A stretch of DNA of 64,000 nucleotides from Endomychus coccineus (GCA_958510875.1 OY294067.1:108867568-108931567); one strand, 5' to 3'; shown: positions 30,952 to 43,115, counted from the first letter of the stretch. A program made the numbers and translations. Notes: a model not told the origin generated them from the sequence alone.

Positions 30952-32539
30952 GTAGGTTTTCCAAACCGACCTTCAAGTTTCCCCTTTGAAAATTTTCAAC
31001 AAACAACAAATAATGAATTTTAATTGAAAAAATAGAAATGTGTCATTTGTCAATTGTCTAGTATGTTTTGATGGTTCTTCAAACCAACTGTGTTCCCAAA
31101 TACAAAGAAAATTATTAAATTCCTTGAGAAGTTGAATACCTTGTTCGTTTTAATTTTTTATTGGTTACTTAAAATGATTGCGCTGACAGATACCGGACCT
31201 TGGGAATCGAATATTCACTATTTTTCATCAGTTTGAAATAATTTTCGTGAACACAGCAGTTCCTGATACAGAAATGTCGGACAAAGCTTCGAGAGCAACA
31301 ATATTTTTTCATCGAATAATTCAACAGCTAACAGAACATTTTCACGTTCTAGTGAAGAAGGGAACAACTTTCCTGGAAATGTAAGGGGGCTACCTTTGCA
31401 ATATTGTTGACTCGTAGGAATATAATTAATAATGTCACTGTCAGGAAAATGTTCACAACATACGTATGGATTTTTATTGACAACGAAAGAATCTCTAATA
31501 AAATTTTGCTTCAAACTCTCATCTCATGGAAAAGCAAATGTTAAATAATAAGTCTTATATGGATTACTAGTTGCTGTTGCAATCTGATACACACCTCTCA
31601 CCTGGAATTTTAATATGGAATGGTCCAAAATAAAAATAATAATTTTCGACACCAAGATCAAGATATCCTCAAAAAACTGATAAAACCTTCCAAACTTCGG
31701 TCTGATCTCACAGTTATGACTTCAATCTCTGTTTGCACCTCAAATAAAACATTACGTTTTGATTCTATCACTGTATTATCTGTAAATGAACACTTGCGAT
31801 TCCATATAGAACCAATCTCCTCAATCAGGTCTCTGAAATAGATCATATATCAACCTCAATGGACAACCAAAGTAAATCGCTGATTTTTTGATCTCAGACT
31901 ATTCTTGAGATGATTTTTAACTATTTTCAGCCTTGAAAATGAGCTCTCCGTAGTACAGTTTTTAACAAACAGAAATTCGAAATGCCACGACAATATTAAG
32001 AAAAGTAGCGACAATATTTCCCTCTCTTACCATCTCCGGCATGAATAAACATGATGACCATCGGCTTAATTGAACAGTCAGTGGAATTTGTTCCACTTTT
32101 GAAATTTTAAACCTATTTAGTTTTGTCTCGTTTTACACGGTGACCTAATCTATCAACATGGGCTTTTGGTTGCAAGGCGAGGATAACATGCAAATTCGAA
32201 AGTCCCCGGCAATCACTAATGCATTATTATTTGCTCGAATAGACTGCTCGCCTAGATTCAAAATTCTTGCCGGGATTCAGGAAAAATATAAAATTCATTT
32301 ATAGTTTATTGCTTAGCCAGTGATTGCCTTCTGAATAAGCAGAATTAAACAGTAAACGTTCTCACAAAACCTTATTGGAATAAAAAGAGGGACCCACTAT
32401 TATGCTCAATGTTCTCTTTTGTTAAAGAACAATTCCAAATAAATGACACACTTAATAAATTCCCCATCTTTTTTCTAGACTACCTTGTTCTCATAAATCG
32501 TCCTAGTGTATATTTTCCTGCATACACTGAATAAGAATC
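30952..32539. other. Mostly unassigned; decayed minus-strand frame at 31218-31514
   Basis: A 98-codon minus-strand frame (31514-31218) contains FIRDSFVVNKNPYVCCEHF. The V-C-C after a short loop faintly recalls a clip domain of serine proteases, and C-x-x-H-F recalls a THAP finger, but neither pattern is complete. I leave it unnamed. The rest of the stretch has nothing supported. Confidence 0.25.
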
Positions 32540-33546
32540 CTTAAACAACAGTATCTTCAAAAGTGTCTTGCTCAGATTTCCAGATTCTATTGCCATATAC
32601 ACGGATAGCTCAAAAACATGTACAGGAGTAGGCTGCGCTTGGTCACTGAGTAATGGGCATACAGAATACTATAAATTACCAAATGAAACCTCGATATATA
32701 CTGCAGAAGCAATAGCGATACTGAAGGCACTCGAATGGGCAAACAAAACTAACACGAGTAACTTAATAATAGCCTCAGATTCCATGTCTGTACTTAAATC
32801 AATAAAATGCGAAACTCTAAAACACTATAAAAACAAAATTGTGACCGATATCCTAATGATATGTTTTGACTTCCTTATTAGAGGTGCCAATATTAATTTT
32901 GTATGGGCGAAAGGACATGCTGGAATCAAAGGAAATAACTTAGCAGACAATGCGGCTAAAAAGGCTATAATTTCAGGGACCACCATAGACGTAGTCACAC
33001 TAAATGACTGTCTAAGTCTAGCCAAACGCTATAGCGGCGCCAAATGTAAGGAAGGCTGGATAAGCTTCGTAGAAACTTTAAAAAACCCATTTACACTTTT
33101 ATATCCAGATTACCCAAAAATAGCTACATATATAAATACTGGTGGATACAGCAGAAAATATCAAACAACAATATCAAGACTTAAATTAAATCATGGAAGT
33201 TTTCCTTCCCATTTAGCCAAAATTGGTATTAGAGAAAATGCAAATTGCTCTTGTGATAACACAACTATTGGAGATCTTAATCACATTTTTTTTGGCTGTC
33301 ATCTTTACGAAAATAAAACACGCATCTCCAATAAAAAATTACAAGAGCTAGGTGTCATGTTTCCGACCAACATTGTAAATATTTTAAATTACAACGACAT
33401 CAAAATATATGACATAATTTTTCAGTTCATAATACAAAATAATATTTCAATTCAATAATGTAACCAACATCTAATAAAAAAAAAATTTGTGGCTAAAAGA
33501 GACAACTCTAAGGCCAACAACCCTCCCGCAACAACAACAACAACAG
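32540..33546 (+). mobile_element. 3' end of an I-type LINE with CAA-repeat tail
   Basis: The block is the RNase H and C-terminal part of ORF2, a short 3' UTR, and a terminal simple repeat of CAA (about 33528-33545). 3' simple-repeat tails are usual for I-clade LINEs (I elements and relatives). The reverse transcriptase is missing, so this is a typical 5'-truncated insertion. The long intact frame suggests moderately recent insertion. Confidence 0.7.
32568..33458 (+). pseudogene. LINE ORF2 C-terminus: RNase H plus zinc knuckle
   Basis: An uninterrupted 296-codon frame. RNase H catalytic residues are visible in order: IAIYTDSSKT (Asp), IYTAEAIAILKAL (Glu), LIIASDSMSVLKS (Asp), and NNLADNAAKKA (Asp), with VWAKGHAGIKGN in place of the usual V-P-x-H-x-G-I-x-G-N. 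The C-terminal half ends with a cysteine/histidine knuckle (CSCDNTTIGDLNHIFFGC). The N-terminus of ORF2 is lost, so the protein is a remnant although this segment shows no stop. The frame opens before 32568 without a clear start, consistent with truncation. Confidence 0.88.
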
Positions 33547-36066
33547 AATTAAAATACGTTTTTTTTTCAAAATCATACCTTTCCCTTTCAATACTTGGGA
33601 ATAATGTTTTACTTTTCAATTTCATCTCGATTGGCGCTCCCTTCTGCTGAGGCACCCTAGGATGCATCCTACTTAGACTACTGGTTAATCCAGCAGTGAA
33701 CGTGAAGCGAACATCTTTGAAAATGGAACTTGGATCAATGTCTCCATGAACTACATAACCATGAATAATGAAACAATGATTCTGTTGCAGTTTCATACGA
33801 ATATCTATTATTCTGTAATAATGTAATTCGCTCTATGAAATTTATGTAAATGATATATTATTTTCATTATAGTATCCTATACGCTGCATCTGTGGTAATA
33901 CCCCTAAAAAAGACGAAAGAGTGGCATGAAAAGTTCAGCGACAGAAATAATCTACATACTTGTGAAGCTATTGAAGACGACAATAAAAAAGCAAATAAAG
34001 AAAAATCAGAAGAATGAGCATGGTATTGTTGATAAATTAGAAGTACCAGTTGGAAGAAATTAGGGATGAGGACAAATTCTCATATTGATCTGATGGAAAG
34101 CGTTTTAATTATTCAAATCGTATTTATTAAATATATTTTGTTTAAAATTATTTCGCATATTTCCAGATCTTATATCCTTCCCTTACAATCCCAATCCTAA
34201 TCCTGGAATGTATCAAATCATGAAACGAGAATTTTATTTAGACCGATTGCAATACTTTCCTCATACTACGTATAGTGAGGGAAGTGACAAGAATTGAATT
34301 TTGAATAAATAAAAATTGAATCAAAGCATATAACCTCAACTTGTTCATAGTTTACAATAGTCTATAGACATGATAATAACAGTTCCATTTCGTATTACCA
34401 ACTGATTTTGTGGCAAAGGGAAAAATGTCCTTATAAGAGATAGATTTTCCGCTTCAAAACTGGTATAAGAGCGCTAAACTCCCCGAAAAACGACGAGACG
34501 TTAAAATCTGAGAAGTATTTCATCGAAAGCACATGTGCGCACATCATCCTGACACGACAAGTTGTACAAGGGCAAGGAGAATCAATCAATTTCAGAAACC
34601 AACTTTCAAATAACTTACCAGCCTAGTATTCTCAAAAATATATGAAAATCTAACAAACTTACCTGCGATAACATTACCGTTTGGAGTTTCAAACCTACGC
34701 TAATTGAAGCAAAAAAATATTCTATAATATTGCCAGTTGAAGAAAAGTAACAAGTATTAAAACATTCCACATAGAACTGAAGAAAACGATTATATCAAAA
34801 ATCTCACATACTAAAATAATTTGAGCATTTACAATCTACACTTGTGAAATTCCTAAACTTAACTGTGAAAAGAAACATTTCTTCCTTTTTCATCGCAATT
34901 TCCGCACACAAAGTACTACCCCATTTTGAAAATACGAACAATTTGGTTGTAAAAGCCTTTGGAAGTCTGTAACAATACAATCGAAACCTTTCATCGCAAG
35001 TGAACTATTTTATTCCATATTAATGAATATGAACAACATTCTACGCCAATGTAACCAATAATACATTTCATACGTACATGACAAATGACAGAATACCATC
35101 TTATTACGCCTGACTTCTACAAATTAATCGGTAGAAACTTATTAAAGAGATATGATCGATGTTTTTATCGATGTAATAAAGTTGATACAATTGAGAATTA
35201 CTTTCAAAACTACTTTACTACACTACAAAACTTAAAATGAACTATACTTTTGAAGTGATTCTTGTTAAGTTAGCTCCATGTTATCTCTACACCTACATAG
35301 TATTGAACGATAGGAAAAGTGGAGAAATGTGTACAAAGAAGTTAGCAGCAAGTTCAACATGATTTACTCACGTCTTGCGTGCTCTGTCTATTTTAATATT
35401 AGTCTCAGGTATGTTCTATTTTGCAGACGAGGTGAGTTGAGATTACATGAGTTGAGTACCCTCACATCAGCCCACATTGGCTGCAAAAAGAACGCGCCTG
35501 AAGTTGCATTTCTCTAGAATATTATTTCATAAAACATGGGATCATGGGAACCTTAGAACATATATGTCACCAATATCTGACGACCTTTCCCGCCTCAGAC
35601 TAATATTAGTCTGAGTTTCCCAAATTCCCACAAACCATGATGCATCACTATTGCCCCAGAATGTGCTTCCACACTCGTCACAGATATGTGACACTGGTTT
35701 TTCACAAAGATCAGGCTGTCATATAAGTGTTCAGCTGCAATATGAACAGAATGAACCCAAAGATGGGGATGAAAATGATTCAGTGAAGAAACAACAAATA
35801 TATAGGGTTAGAAGATTCCTCATCATATTTCAATTGATAAATTATGAAGTACAATAAATAAATTATAAACTGAAAACCTAGGTATATTTAAAATATCTAG
35901 TTTCGAAATTTATTGCTTTGTTTCACTTTGTAATTTGATATGAATTCCCATCAAGTAATGGCTCCATCAATTCAATTTTTACTTCCTTCATCACTATACG
36001 TAAGAGTATTTATTGCATGTATAAACTATTGTTTACATTTGTCAAATAAAACATGAAAATTAAATA
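33547..36066. other. Unassigned intergenic stretch
   Basis: Only short frames. 35329-35517 has an acceptor-like ttttgcag inside it, but no family resemblance and no supporting exon. No repeats were recognised by eye. Confidence 0.35.
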
Positions 36067-36497
36067 CTAAGATACGTATATTAAAAAAGATTTAAAAATT
36101 TTGTAAGTAAATTTATATGGAACACAGAATGGACTTAACAAATCTGAGTGGACATGTATGACATGCCATACAAAATGTATATAAACCCATTCCAAACTAT
36201 TTAAAACGATCAATATAGGCCACTGGGGCAACAAAAATTCTTTTATCGAGTAAATTGCATGATTAACGGCCGGTTCCATAATGAAATTAAAGTTACTTTA
36301 AATATTAAAGTCGTTGAAACCGGTTCCATAAACATACTTTAAAGATAAAGTAGCCTTTACCGCCGCTTAAAGTTAAAGTCCCGATTTCGGCGCTTTACTA
36401 CTAAAGTCGTCTTTAAATAGTAACATAACCTGTCTAAACTTTCTCGTTTGTCAATTTGATCTGAATATTTACGAAAAAGTGAATCAAAAGAATCGAA

Positions 36498-36712
36498 ATG
36501 AATAATGTTGCTTATTATGATCCAAGTTCAAGCTCTTCGTCCGAGGATGAGGAATTTATAATCTTAAGATGATTGAAAGTCTACAGAAAAAGAGAAGATT
36601 CCTTAAACAAATCTGACGATTTAAATTTTTTTGAAAGAATCAGATTAACGAAACCCACTGTACTTTCCCTATTGGAACAAATAGAACATCTAATATCATT
36701 TCCTACAAACAG
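36498..36712 (+). pseudogene. Harbinger transposase exon 1
   Basis: ATG at 36498 opens an acidic N-terminus (PSSSSSSEDEEFIILR), then an in-frame TGA, then VYRKREDSLNKSDDLNFFER and RLTKPTVLSLLEQIEHLISF, which is the conserved start of HARBI1-type transposases (DFFERFRLSK-like). It ends at AG|GTAGGC (phase 2). The downstream DDE exon is deleted. The homologous second exon appears in another copy at 7735-7987. Confidence 0.75.
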
Positions 36713-37132
36713 GTAGGCAATTGTTTTATCATACATATCTTTGGATTATTATTAAATGGTATTGGTACTTATGAACTATTAATTGTAATTTTGTTTCTCA
36801 ATCACCAATCTTTCCTTGTAAATTTCAGCCAATAGCAATAGTTTCTGCGTTTGTAAAATTAACTCCCCTGTAGCACATCTTTTCGATATCCTTCTTTTTA
36901 TCGCACATTATTGTTAATAAATATGCGAATCCTCAGTAATTTATAACGCGAATGAAGCCGTATCTAGAAATAAAGCCTGGAGCCACAAGCTGCAAAGTTG
37001 CAAAGTATGGGACAACGCATCCATGTATAAAATTCACTGGGTTGGGAAAGCCAAACCACAGAATAAAAGGTATAACCACCAATATTCTTTGGTCTAACGT
37101 CTGCTGGATTTCAAAATCAGCTGTTTATAGTA

Positions 37133-37370
37133 TCGCGACCATCGACATATACATATGGACTGTGCGTGGCAATGATAAGCGCGGCTAGTTCAGGCGAGAG
37201 AGAGGGAAAACGAAGAGGCCGGCTCTATCGCGTTTCTATTGGCCGCTGCGTACTGTAGCTAGTATGTTTACGTCCCGAGCCGGTCTTTTCGTTTTCCCTC
37301 TCTCTCGCCTGCACTAGCCGCGCTTATCATTGCCACGCGCAGTCCATATGTATATGTCGATGATCGCGAC
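37133..37370. mobile_element. Hairpin MITE nested in Harbinger
   Basis: Nearly perfect inverted arms: 37133-37225 (tcgcgaccatcgacatatac ... ggccggctc) and 37277-37370 (gagccggtc ... tatatgtcgatgatcgcgac), with a roughly 50-bp GC-rich centre. No coding capacity. It interrupts the non-coding part of the Harbinger copy, so it is the youngest layer of the nest. Confidence 0.9.
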
Positions 37371-38595
37371 ATGCAAATATCTGAATTCCAGTACTGCCAA
37401 CCAAAACAAATAATCTTAAAGTCGACTTTAGCTGAAGGAGACATGAGGAGGGCCCGTTATGGAACCCGATTAACTTTAAATAATTTTAAAGTAACTTTTA
37501 CCTTAAAGCTTTCTTTGACTAAAGGCGCTTTTAAGGATTCATTATGGAAGCGGCTGTAAGAAATAATTTTTTTAATGTGGGTTTAAAAACATTGAGTGAG
37601 CACTCTTTTAGCTTCTTGGGTAGCTTGTTCATAAATATTTTACTATAATAGTTACCAGAACAGCGACTCGAATTTAATCTTAAATAGTCAATATGAATAT
37701 TATGGCAACATCTAGTGTTATAATTATGCAGATTATTATTAAAAACATGTGTATCAGACGACATACCCATTAGTATGCAATTATAAATATATAAAGACGG
37801 AGAAGTCATGATTTTGAAATCAATAAAACTGTTTCTAACGTCATCTCTAAAACGTTTCTTTGTTAAGATTCTCAACACTTTCCTTTGAAGGCGAAAAATC
37901 CTATCCGAATGAGGTGAATTTCTCCAGCCTGTCAGGGCATATGACATATGCGACTGAATAAGGGAGAAGTATGCCATGCGCATCGCGTCCTCAGGCAAGT
38001 AGTTTACTAAATTTCTTATCAAGAAAATATTCTTTGAGATTTTGTTAGCTACACTATCAACATGTCATTCCCAACTAAGGACTGGATGAAATAAGACACC
38101 CAAAAACTTTATATAGTCAGAGTTTTCAAAAGTAATGTTTCTGTGTGTGAATAACATTATACCAGTTTTGTCAAGGTTTACGGACAGTTCATTTGCACAA
38201 AACCATTCAAAAAGACTTTCTTCAGAATCACTCAAGGAAGCGACCAAATCCCTTTCATTATTCTCGCTTCGAACCATACTGGTGTCATCAGGAAAGAGCA
38301 GGAGATCAGCCGCTCTCACCGCCTGAACCAGATCATTAATGTAAATAAGGAATAGTAGCGGGTCAAGGATAGATCCCTGTGGGACTCCACTGACAACCTC
38401 ACCATGTTCCGAAGAGGTTCCATTGATGACAGTGTACTGTTTTCGGTTGGATAAAAAAGAGTGAATTAAATTACAGCTGTTGTCACGAAATTTGTAAAAT
38501 TTCAGTTTATCAACAATAATGGAAGGAGAAACCAGATCAAAAGCTTTGCTTAGGTCATAAAAGACTGTGCCTACGATGAACCCTTTTTCCATACG

Positions 38596-39475
38596 TAGGA
38601 TAAGGGAAGTGTTGCAATCGGTCTAAAATTTTTTTCCGGATTTTCGTTTCGAACATTTCTGACTATTTTTGAGGTGAAGTCTGTGTGCGTGGGTGTGTGC
38701 GTAAAACCTGTGGAGACGATTGCAGTATTCCTATTGGTCATATGGATATGAAATTTTGCATAGGTGAAAATAGGAATTATATTTTTTAACCCAGTTTACT
38801 GTGGTATTGCAATTCTGCCCACTCGACCTTCTCAACAAGAAAAAATTCACTGCTTACATGAGATTTCGATAAAACTACCGCACCTCCCTTTATCGCCCTT
38901 TATCGCCCTTTCAAGCAGACAAATACTAATATTGTTAACATGCTGCACACTTGACCCTCAAACCCCCCATTCCACCCCTCAAAACAGACAGTACCGATCG
39001 TGATGAAATTTTGCACTCTTGGTCTCAAAATAAGAGGAAAATCACTGTACAGTTCTTGATGAAATGTCCAAAACTTGATCTCCAGAACAAGAGAAAAGTC
39101 AATTTCTACATGAATTTTCGAAAAATTTACCCATTGAAGAAGATAAAGAGCAATGTTGATAAAATTTTGTATACTCGAAATTCAAAACAAGAGGAAAGTG
39201 ACAGTCTACGTGAGATTTTGAAAAAGGTACCTCAACCCCTTTAAAGCAGGCAAGAACCGATTTTTATGAAATCTTAAAAACAAGAGAAAAATAACTTCTA
39301 CTAGAGATTTCAATAGAAATACCCATCCCCCTTTTCCACCCCCTGGATCAGATCTTGATGAAATTTTGCACACTTGACCTACATGAGGCTTAGAAAAACT
39401 GCCCCATCTCAATTTATCACCTCTTAAAGCAGATGAGAACCGATCTTGATGAAATTTAGATTTTTATCATTTGCA
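38596..39475 (+). repeat. Degenerate satellite-like array (about 80-110-bp units)
   Basis: Units share a core such as accgatcttgatgaaatttt, gcacacttgacctc, aaacaagaggaaaat and ctacatgagattt (near 38845, 38995, 39060, 39150, 39250, 39345, 39440). Unit length and sequence vary, so the array is old. Apparent open frames across it are repeat products. It abuts the truncated LINE at 38592. Confidence 0.7.
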
Positions 39476-39590
39476 ATAAATTATCGGTTGCTACGAATAT
39501 TATTCAACAAGGCGTGGACCGAGATGATTAATTATTTCAAGAAAGCAGCTAAACCGTTTCCGATTGGTTGAAAGTTAATATACCGGGATA

Positions 39591-40977
39591 TCAAAAATTA
39601 TCTTGGTCAAGGGTGGTTGTGGAATCTAAAACGTGTGTCTTACTTTGCGTTTGAAATAATTATGTCACTATCACACTGACATCATCAATAACCTACAAAT
39701 TTCATACCTATTTATTTCAGTTGTAAAACAATAATGAACTACAAATTAGAAATTATCTTGGTCAAGGGTGGTTGTGGAATGTAAGACGTGCGTCTTACTT
39801 TAAATTTTTGAATATGTTTTGTTGTGTCAGAATCTGTTCAGTCATTGTGCTGAAATTTTCTAATCCAGTTTTTGAATCATGCCTCTCACCACACAGCACA
39901 AAGTTTTTCATGATTGAAGCCTATTTTCGAACGGGTGCGCTAGTTAATGGAAATTGGCAATACAGTCAACGTTTGTGTTTGGACAATTTTCGAGAGCACT
40001 TCCCAAACGTGGCAATATTACCGGACAATTTTTATGCGTGCCTTACAAATTGTGTTGAAGTGTTTCGCGAAACTGGTTGTGTGACTCATAAAAAAGGTGC
40101 TGGTAGACCAAGAGTTCGTACAGAAGAAGTTGTCAATGACGTTCGTCAACTTATGGAAGAGGAGCCTGCAAAACCTTTGAAACGTCTTTCTTAGGAAATT
40201 GGACTTTCTTATGGAACATGTCAGAAGATTTTAAAGAAAGACTTGAACATGCATCCATATAAGATGCAAGCACATCAAGCTCTTCTGCCCGCAGACCACC
40301 CCAGACGCCTTGCTTACTGCCATTGGTTTGTCAATAATTCAATGAATGACGATCTTCTGAACTTTTTTTTCTGAAGAAGCGTGGTTCCACCTTTCGGGAT
40401 ACATAAATTCTCAAAATATGCGAATGTGGAGCAATGACCCTCATGTTTTTACTGAATCGCCACTACATGCTTAAAAATCGGTGGTTGAATGGCAGTTTCT
40501 CGCAGAAGAATAATTGGGCCAATTTTTTTCGAATTCACCGTCAACGCAGAAAGGTACAGACACAACTTTTTGGCTGAATTTGTGCAACAGTTAAACGATG
40601 ATGAACTTCGGTACGGTTATTTCCAGCATGACGGTGCAACAGCACATACTACACGAGAAAATATTGCTTTCCTCCGCGATTTTTTTGATGACCGGCTAAT
40701 AAGTTTGCATACAGAAGTTGAGTTTCCTCCGAGATCACCTTGTTTGACAATTATGGACTATTTTATATTCCCTTACTTAACAAACAAGATTTTCGCAACT
40801 CCGGTAAATAATTTGCAAGAACTTCAACCAAGAATACTTCAGCAATGTGCAACAATAATGCCAGAAATGCTGCAAAAAGGTTTTCACAGCAGTGTGACAG
40901 TGACATAATTATTTCAAACGTAAAGTGAGACACAGGTTTCAGATTCCACAACCACCCTTGACCAAAATAAATTTTGA
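39591..40977 (+). mobile_element. Mariner-like DNA transposon with TIRs
   Basis: The left end tcaaaaattatcttggtcaa and right end ttgaccaaaataaattttga are inverted, continue through gggtggttgtggaat / attccacaaccaccc, and are flanked by TA. A second copy of the left end occurs at about 39751 (aattatcttggtcaaggg), so the 5' end is partly duplicated. It encodes a broken transposase (next entry). Confidence 0.85.
39879..40908 (+). pseudogene. Mariner-like transposase, frameshifted
   Basis: ATG at 39879 begins PLTTQHKVF, and one extra base then shifts into MIEAYFRTGALVNGNWQYS (helix-turn-helix N-terminus of the type often annotated DUF4817). An in-frame TAG lies at 40192-40194, a shift occurs in a T-run near 40365-40372, and two further stops follow near 40470-40490. 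The catalytic region is recognisable: SEEAWFHLSGY (normally an Asp at the first Glu), YFQHDGATAHTTREN (second Asp), and PPRSPCLTIMDYF (normally S-P-D-L-T-P-x-D). Multiple independent lesions; not functional. Confidence 0.85.
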
Positions 40978-42015
40978 TATACCGGTACATTCCGACACAG
41001 TCTGTTAGAATGCTATATGTTTCAAACTTATCTGTAATCATAGAATAGGTTGTTTCTGAAAGTGTGTTAGAGAAATGTATTACATGTTGAAGTCTAGCAG
41101 AACGGAATATTTCCATGTGATTTGATAGTTTTGTATATTTTGGAACTAGATCCCGAACGAAGTATTATTTTTCAACAGTTATCTGTATATTCAAATATAA
41201 AAATTGTTTGAACTATGTCTTATGGTATATTGATCCCAGTACCAGTTACAATTTGTCAATGAAAAAATTGTAACTATTTATCACCATTACCGAGTTGCCA
41301 GTGAAATATTTGAATGAGTCACATCCGATTATAAGGTTCGGCAGTTAATTTGAAAACGATAAGATAATTCCGCATTAAAAAAAGATGTACTATATACATC
41401 CTCTTTTTCTTCAAATTGCCTGATTTGATAACCTTTGATCCAAATCATGGAATTTCTTCAGCCAATCGTTAATGAATCATGTTGACGTTATGTCAGATTG
41501 AATAATATATGTGATGACTCATGTGTTACAATCATCTCAGAATTAGTACAATCTTAGAAACTAATGAAAACACGAGATTGGAACCCATTAAAAAAAACTA
41601 ACGATTACTTAGATTCGGTTTTACTTAGTTTCTTCTGGACCCGGCAAGACTATGTAGGATTATTCAGCTATGAAATAATTTAACTTATTGTGATTATTAT
41701 TATTATTCCAAGTTCAACTTTGGCAACTTGTGATTTTCAGCAAATCCATTTTAAGGTTTATAAATCCCAATTTAATTCAGTGGCATTTCCAAATAGTAGA
41801 TTTTTCAATATTATGGAAGAGAATGGTTACCATCAAATTCAATGCAATTCCATTTAAAAACTTTATGTTTCGGAGTAAATGTCTTGTTCTCATTACATAC
41901 TTGGACTTGGATTATATAATGAATTTTAGAAAATAGTTGAAATGAAAACAATCATGGGTTATCGTTGAATTTTGGAGAATTAATTTTCACATACAACTGT
42001 GCTTACGAATATAAG
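40978..42015. other. Unassigned intergenic stretch
   Basis: No supported gene. The plus-strand frame 41730-41936 after a ttttcag has no recognisable content. Confidence 0.35.
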
Positions 42016-42370
42016 TTAAGTTCGAAGAAAAATTGCATTGATTTTTCTCTTGAAAGTTTGGAGGTAACAGACATAAGGAAAGACATCATTAGGCAAAAAG
42101 TTCCACAACCTCGTCATTCGATAGAAAAAATTAAGTCTGATAAGAAGAGATCCGGCAAGTTCCGAGTTCAACAATGAAGGGGTGACTAGCTTGAACTTCT
42201 CTAGTCCGCACACCTGTAATCTCGTAGTTTAATAATATACAAGATTTCGTCCACCTTTCTACGATGATCTACAGAGGTCAATGAATTTTTAAGTGTGACA
42301 TCATCAATCAGACAAATAGTTCTCTTCTGAATAGAAAACCAAGTTTTAGCGTTGATTGAAGCTGTACTTT
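42016..42370 (-). pseudogene. LINE reverse-transcriptase C-terminal fragment
   Basis: The minus strand reads FSIQKRTICLIDDVTLKNSL, then HRRKVDEILY, then (one shift) RMTRLWNFLPNDVFPYVCYL and QTFKRKI. I-Q-K-R and R-L-W-N-x-L-P-x-x-V-F are standard C-terminal landmarks of Jockey/RTE-like LINEs. The same family occurs at 49290-49713 on the plus strand. Confidence 0.72.
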
Positions 42371-42837
42371 TTTCAATCAACGGGTTTAGGGAAGCGGTTA
42401 TCTCAATGGACCTGCAACAACTGCATTATTATGAAAGGTCGGTGAAGGTATATGGAGAAAATGACATTGATTGATTTATAATACATGTTTATTGTTAATT
42501 ATTTCATATTAAAGGCAATAATATACCTACAATAATATACATATGATCCTCCCATCAGAAGGTGCTGGTGGTGGTGATACAGAGGATAGGTATGGAAGAG
42601 TTCATAAGAATAGTTGTACGCAACTTCATCATATTAGGAATTGTGAGATCTGCCTCCCTGGAGAGAATCTATCCGAGAGAGAAAACTCGGAAACTCGATA
42701 TAGTAAGCGACAAAGTTGTGGCGGCAAACCATATGATGGAAGATCCCAAGACGGTCTTGATTCCACACTCGGTCAAATACTTTGAAGATATCCAATACTA
42801 CAGCTGGAGATTACCCATATTTTTCAATAGATTTCTG
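42371..42837. other. Unassigned; partial frame
   Basis: The frame at 42562-42837 reads MLVVVIQRIGMEEFIRIVVR and KTRKLDIVSDKVVAANHMM; I do not recognise it. It runs into the microsatellite. Confidence 0.3.
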
Positions 42838-43115
42838 CCATTGTATGTATGTCTGTCCGTCTGCCTGTCTGTATGTCTGTCTGTCTGCCTGCTTTTCTGT
42901 ATGTCTGTTTGTCTGTCCGTCTATCTGTCTGTCTGTCTGTATGTACGTCTCTCTGCCTGTATGTCTGTCTGCTTCTGTTTGTCTGACTGTTCGCCTGACT
43001 GCCTCTGTCTGTCGGTCTGGCTGTATGTCTATCTACTGGTCCTTCCGTTTATGTCTGTCTGTCCATCTGTCTACCTGCCTGTATGTCTGTCTGCCTGTAT
43101 ATCTGTCTATCGGTA
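42838..43115 (+). repeat. Imperfect (TCTG)n tetranucleotide array
   Basis: About 280 bp of interrupted TGTC/TCTG units. A tetranucleotide gives a 12-bp codon cycle, which explains the C-L-S-V repeats in all three plus frames. This is not a gene. Confidence 0.93.

Larger units (their letters stand above)
36267..37556 (+). mobile_element. PIF/Harbinger DNA transposon (deleted, nested)
   Basis: The terminal inverted repeats cggccggttccataatgaa and its imperfect complement (ttcattatggaagcggctg) are flanked by TAA on both sides, the 3-bp target typical of PIF/Harbinger. Subterminal ttaaagttactttaa-type repeats occur near both ends. Only the first transposase exon remains, and the middle carries a hairpin MITE (37133-37370). 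Joining the flanks restores the LINE reading frame, so the borders are well fixed. Confidence 0.85.
36067..38592 (-). mobile_element. LINE reverse transcriptase, split by a Harbinger insertion
   Basis: On the minus strand the frame runs from 38592 with one nonsense codon (TGA, 38065-38067, probably from a Trp codon). Motif A is FYDLSKAFDLVS, motif B GVPQGSILDPLLFLIYINDL, and motif C LLLFPDDTSMV, where the usual F-A-D-D is F-P-D-D. The thumb and C-terminal part follow to KPTLKKLFL at about 37560. There a 1.29-kb Harbinger element with 3-bp target duplications (36264-36266 and 37557-37559) interrupts it. Across the insertion the frame resumes as NHAIYSIKEFLLPQW, the usual C-terminus of this LINE group. 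The 5' end is truncated near 38595. Jockey/CR1-like; the clade is not certain. Confidence 0.85.

Noticed and set aside
41965..42177. 70-codon plus-strand frame
   Set aside because: Antisense of the LINE reverse-transcriptase C-terminus on the minus strand.
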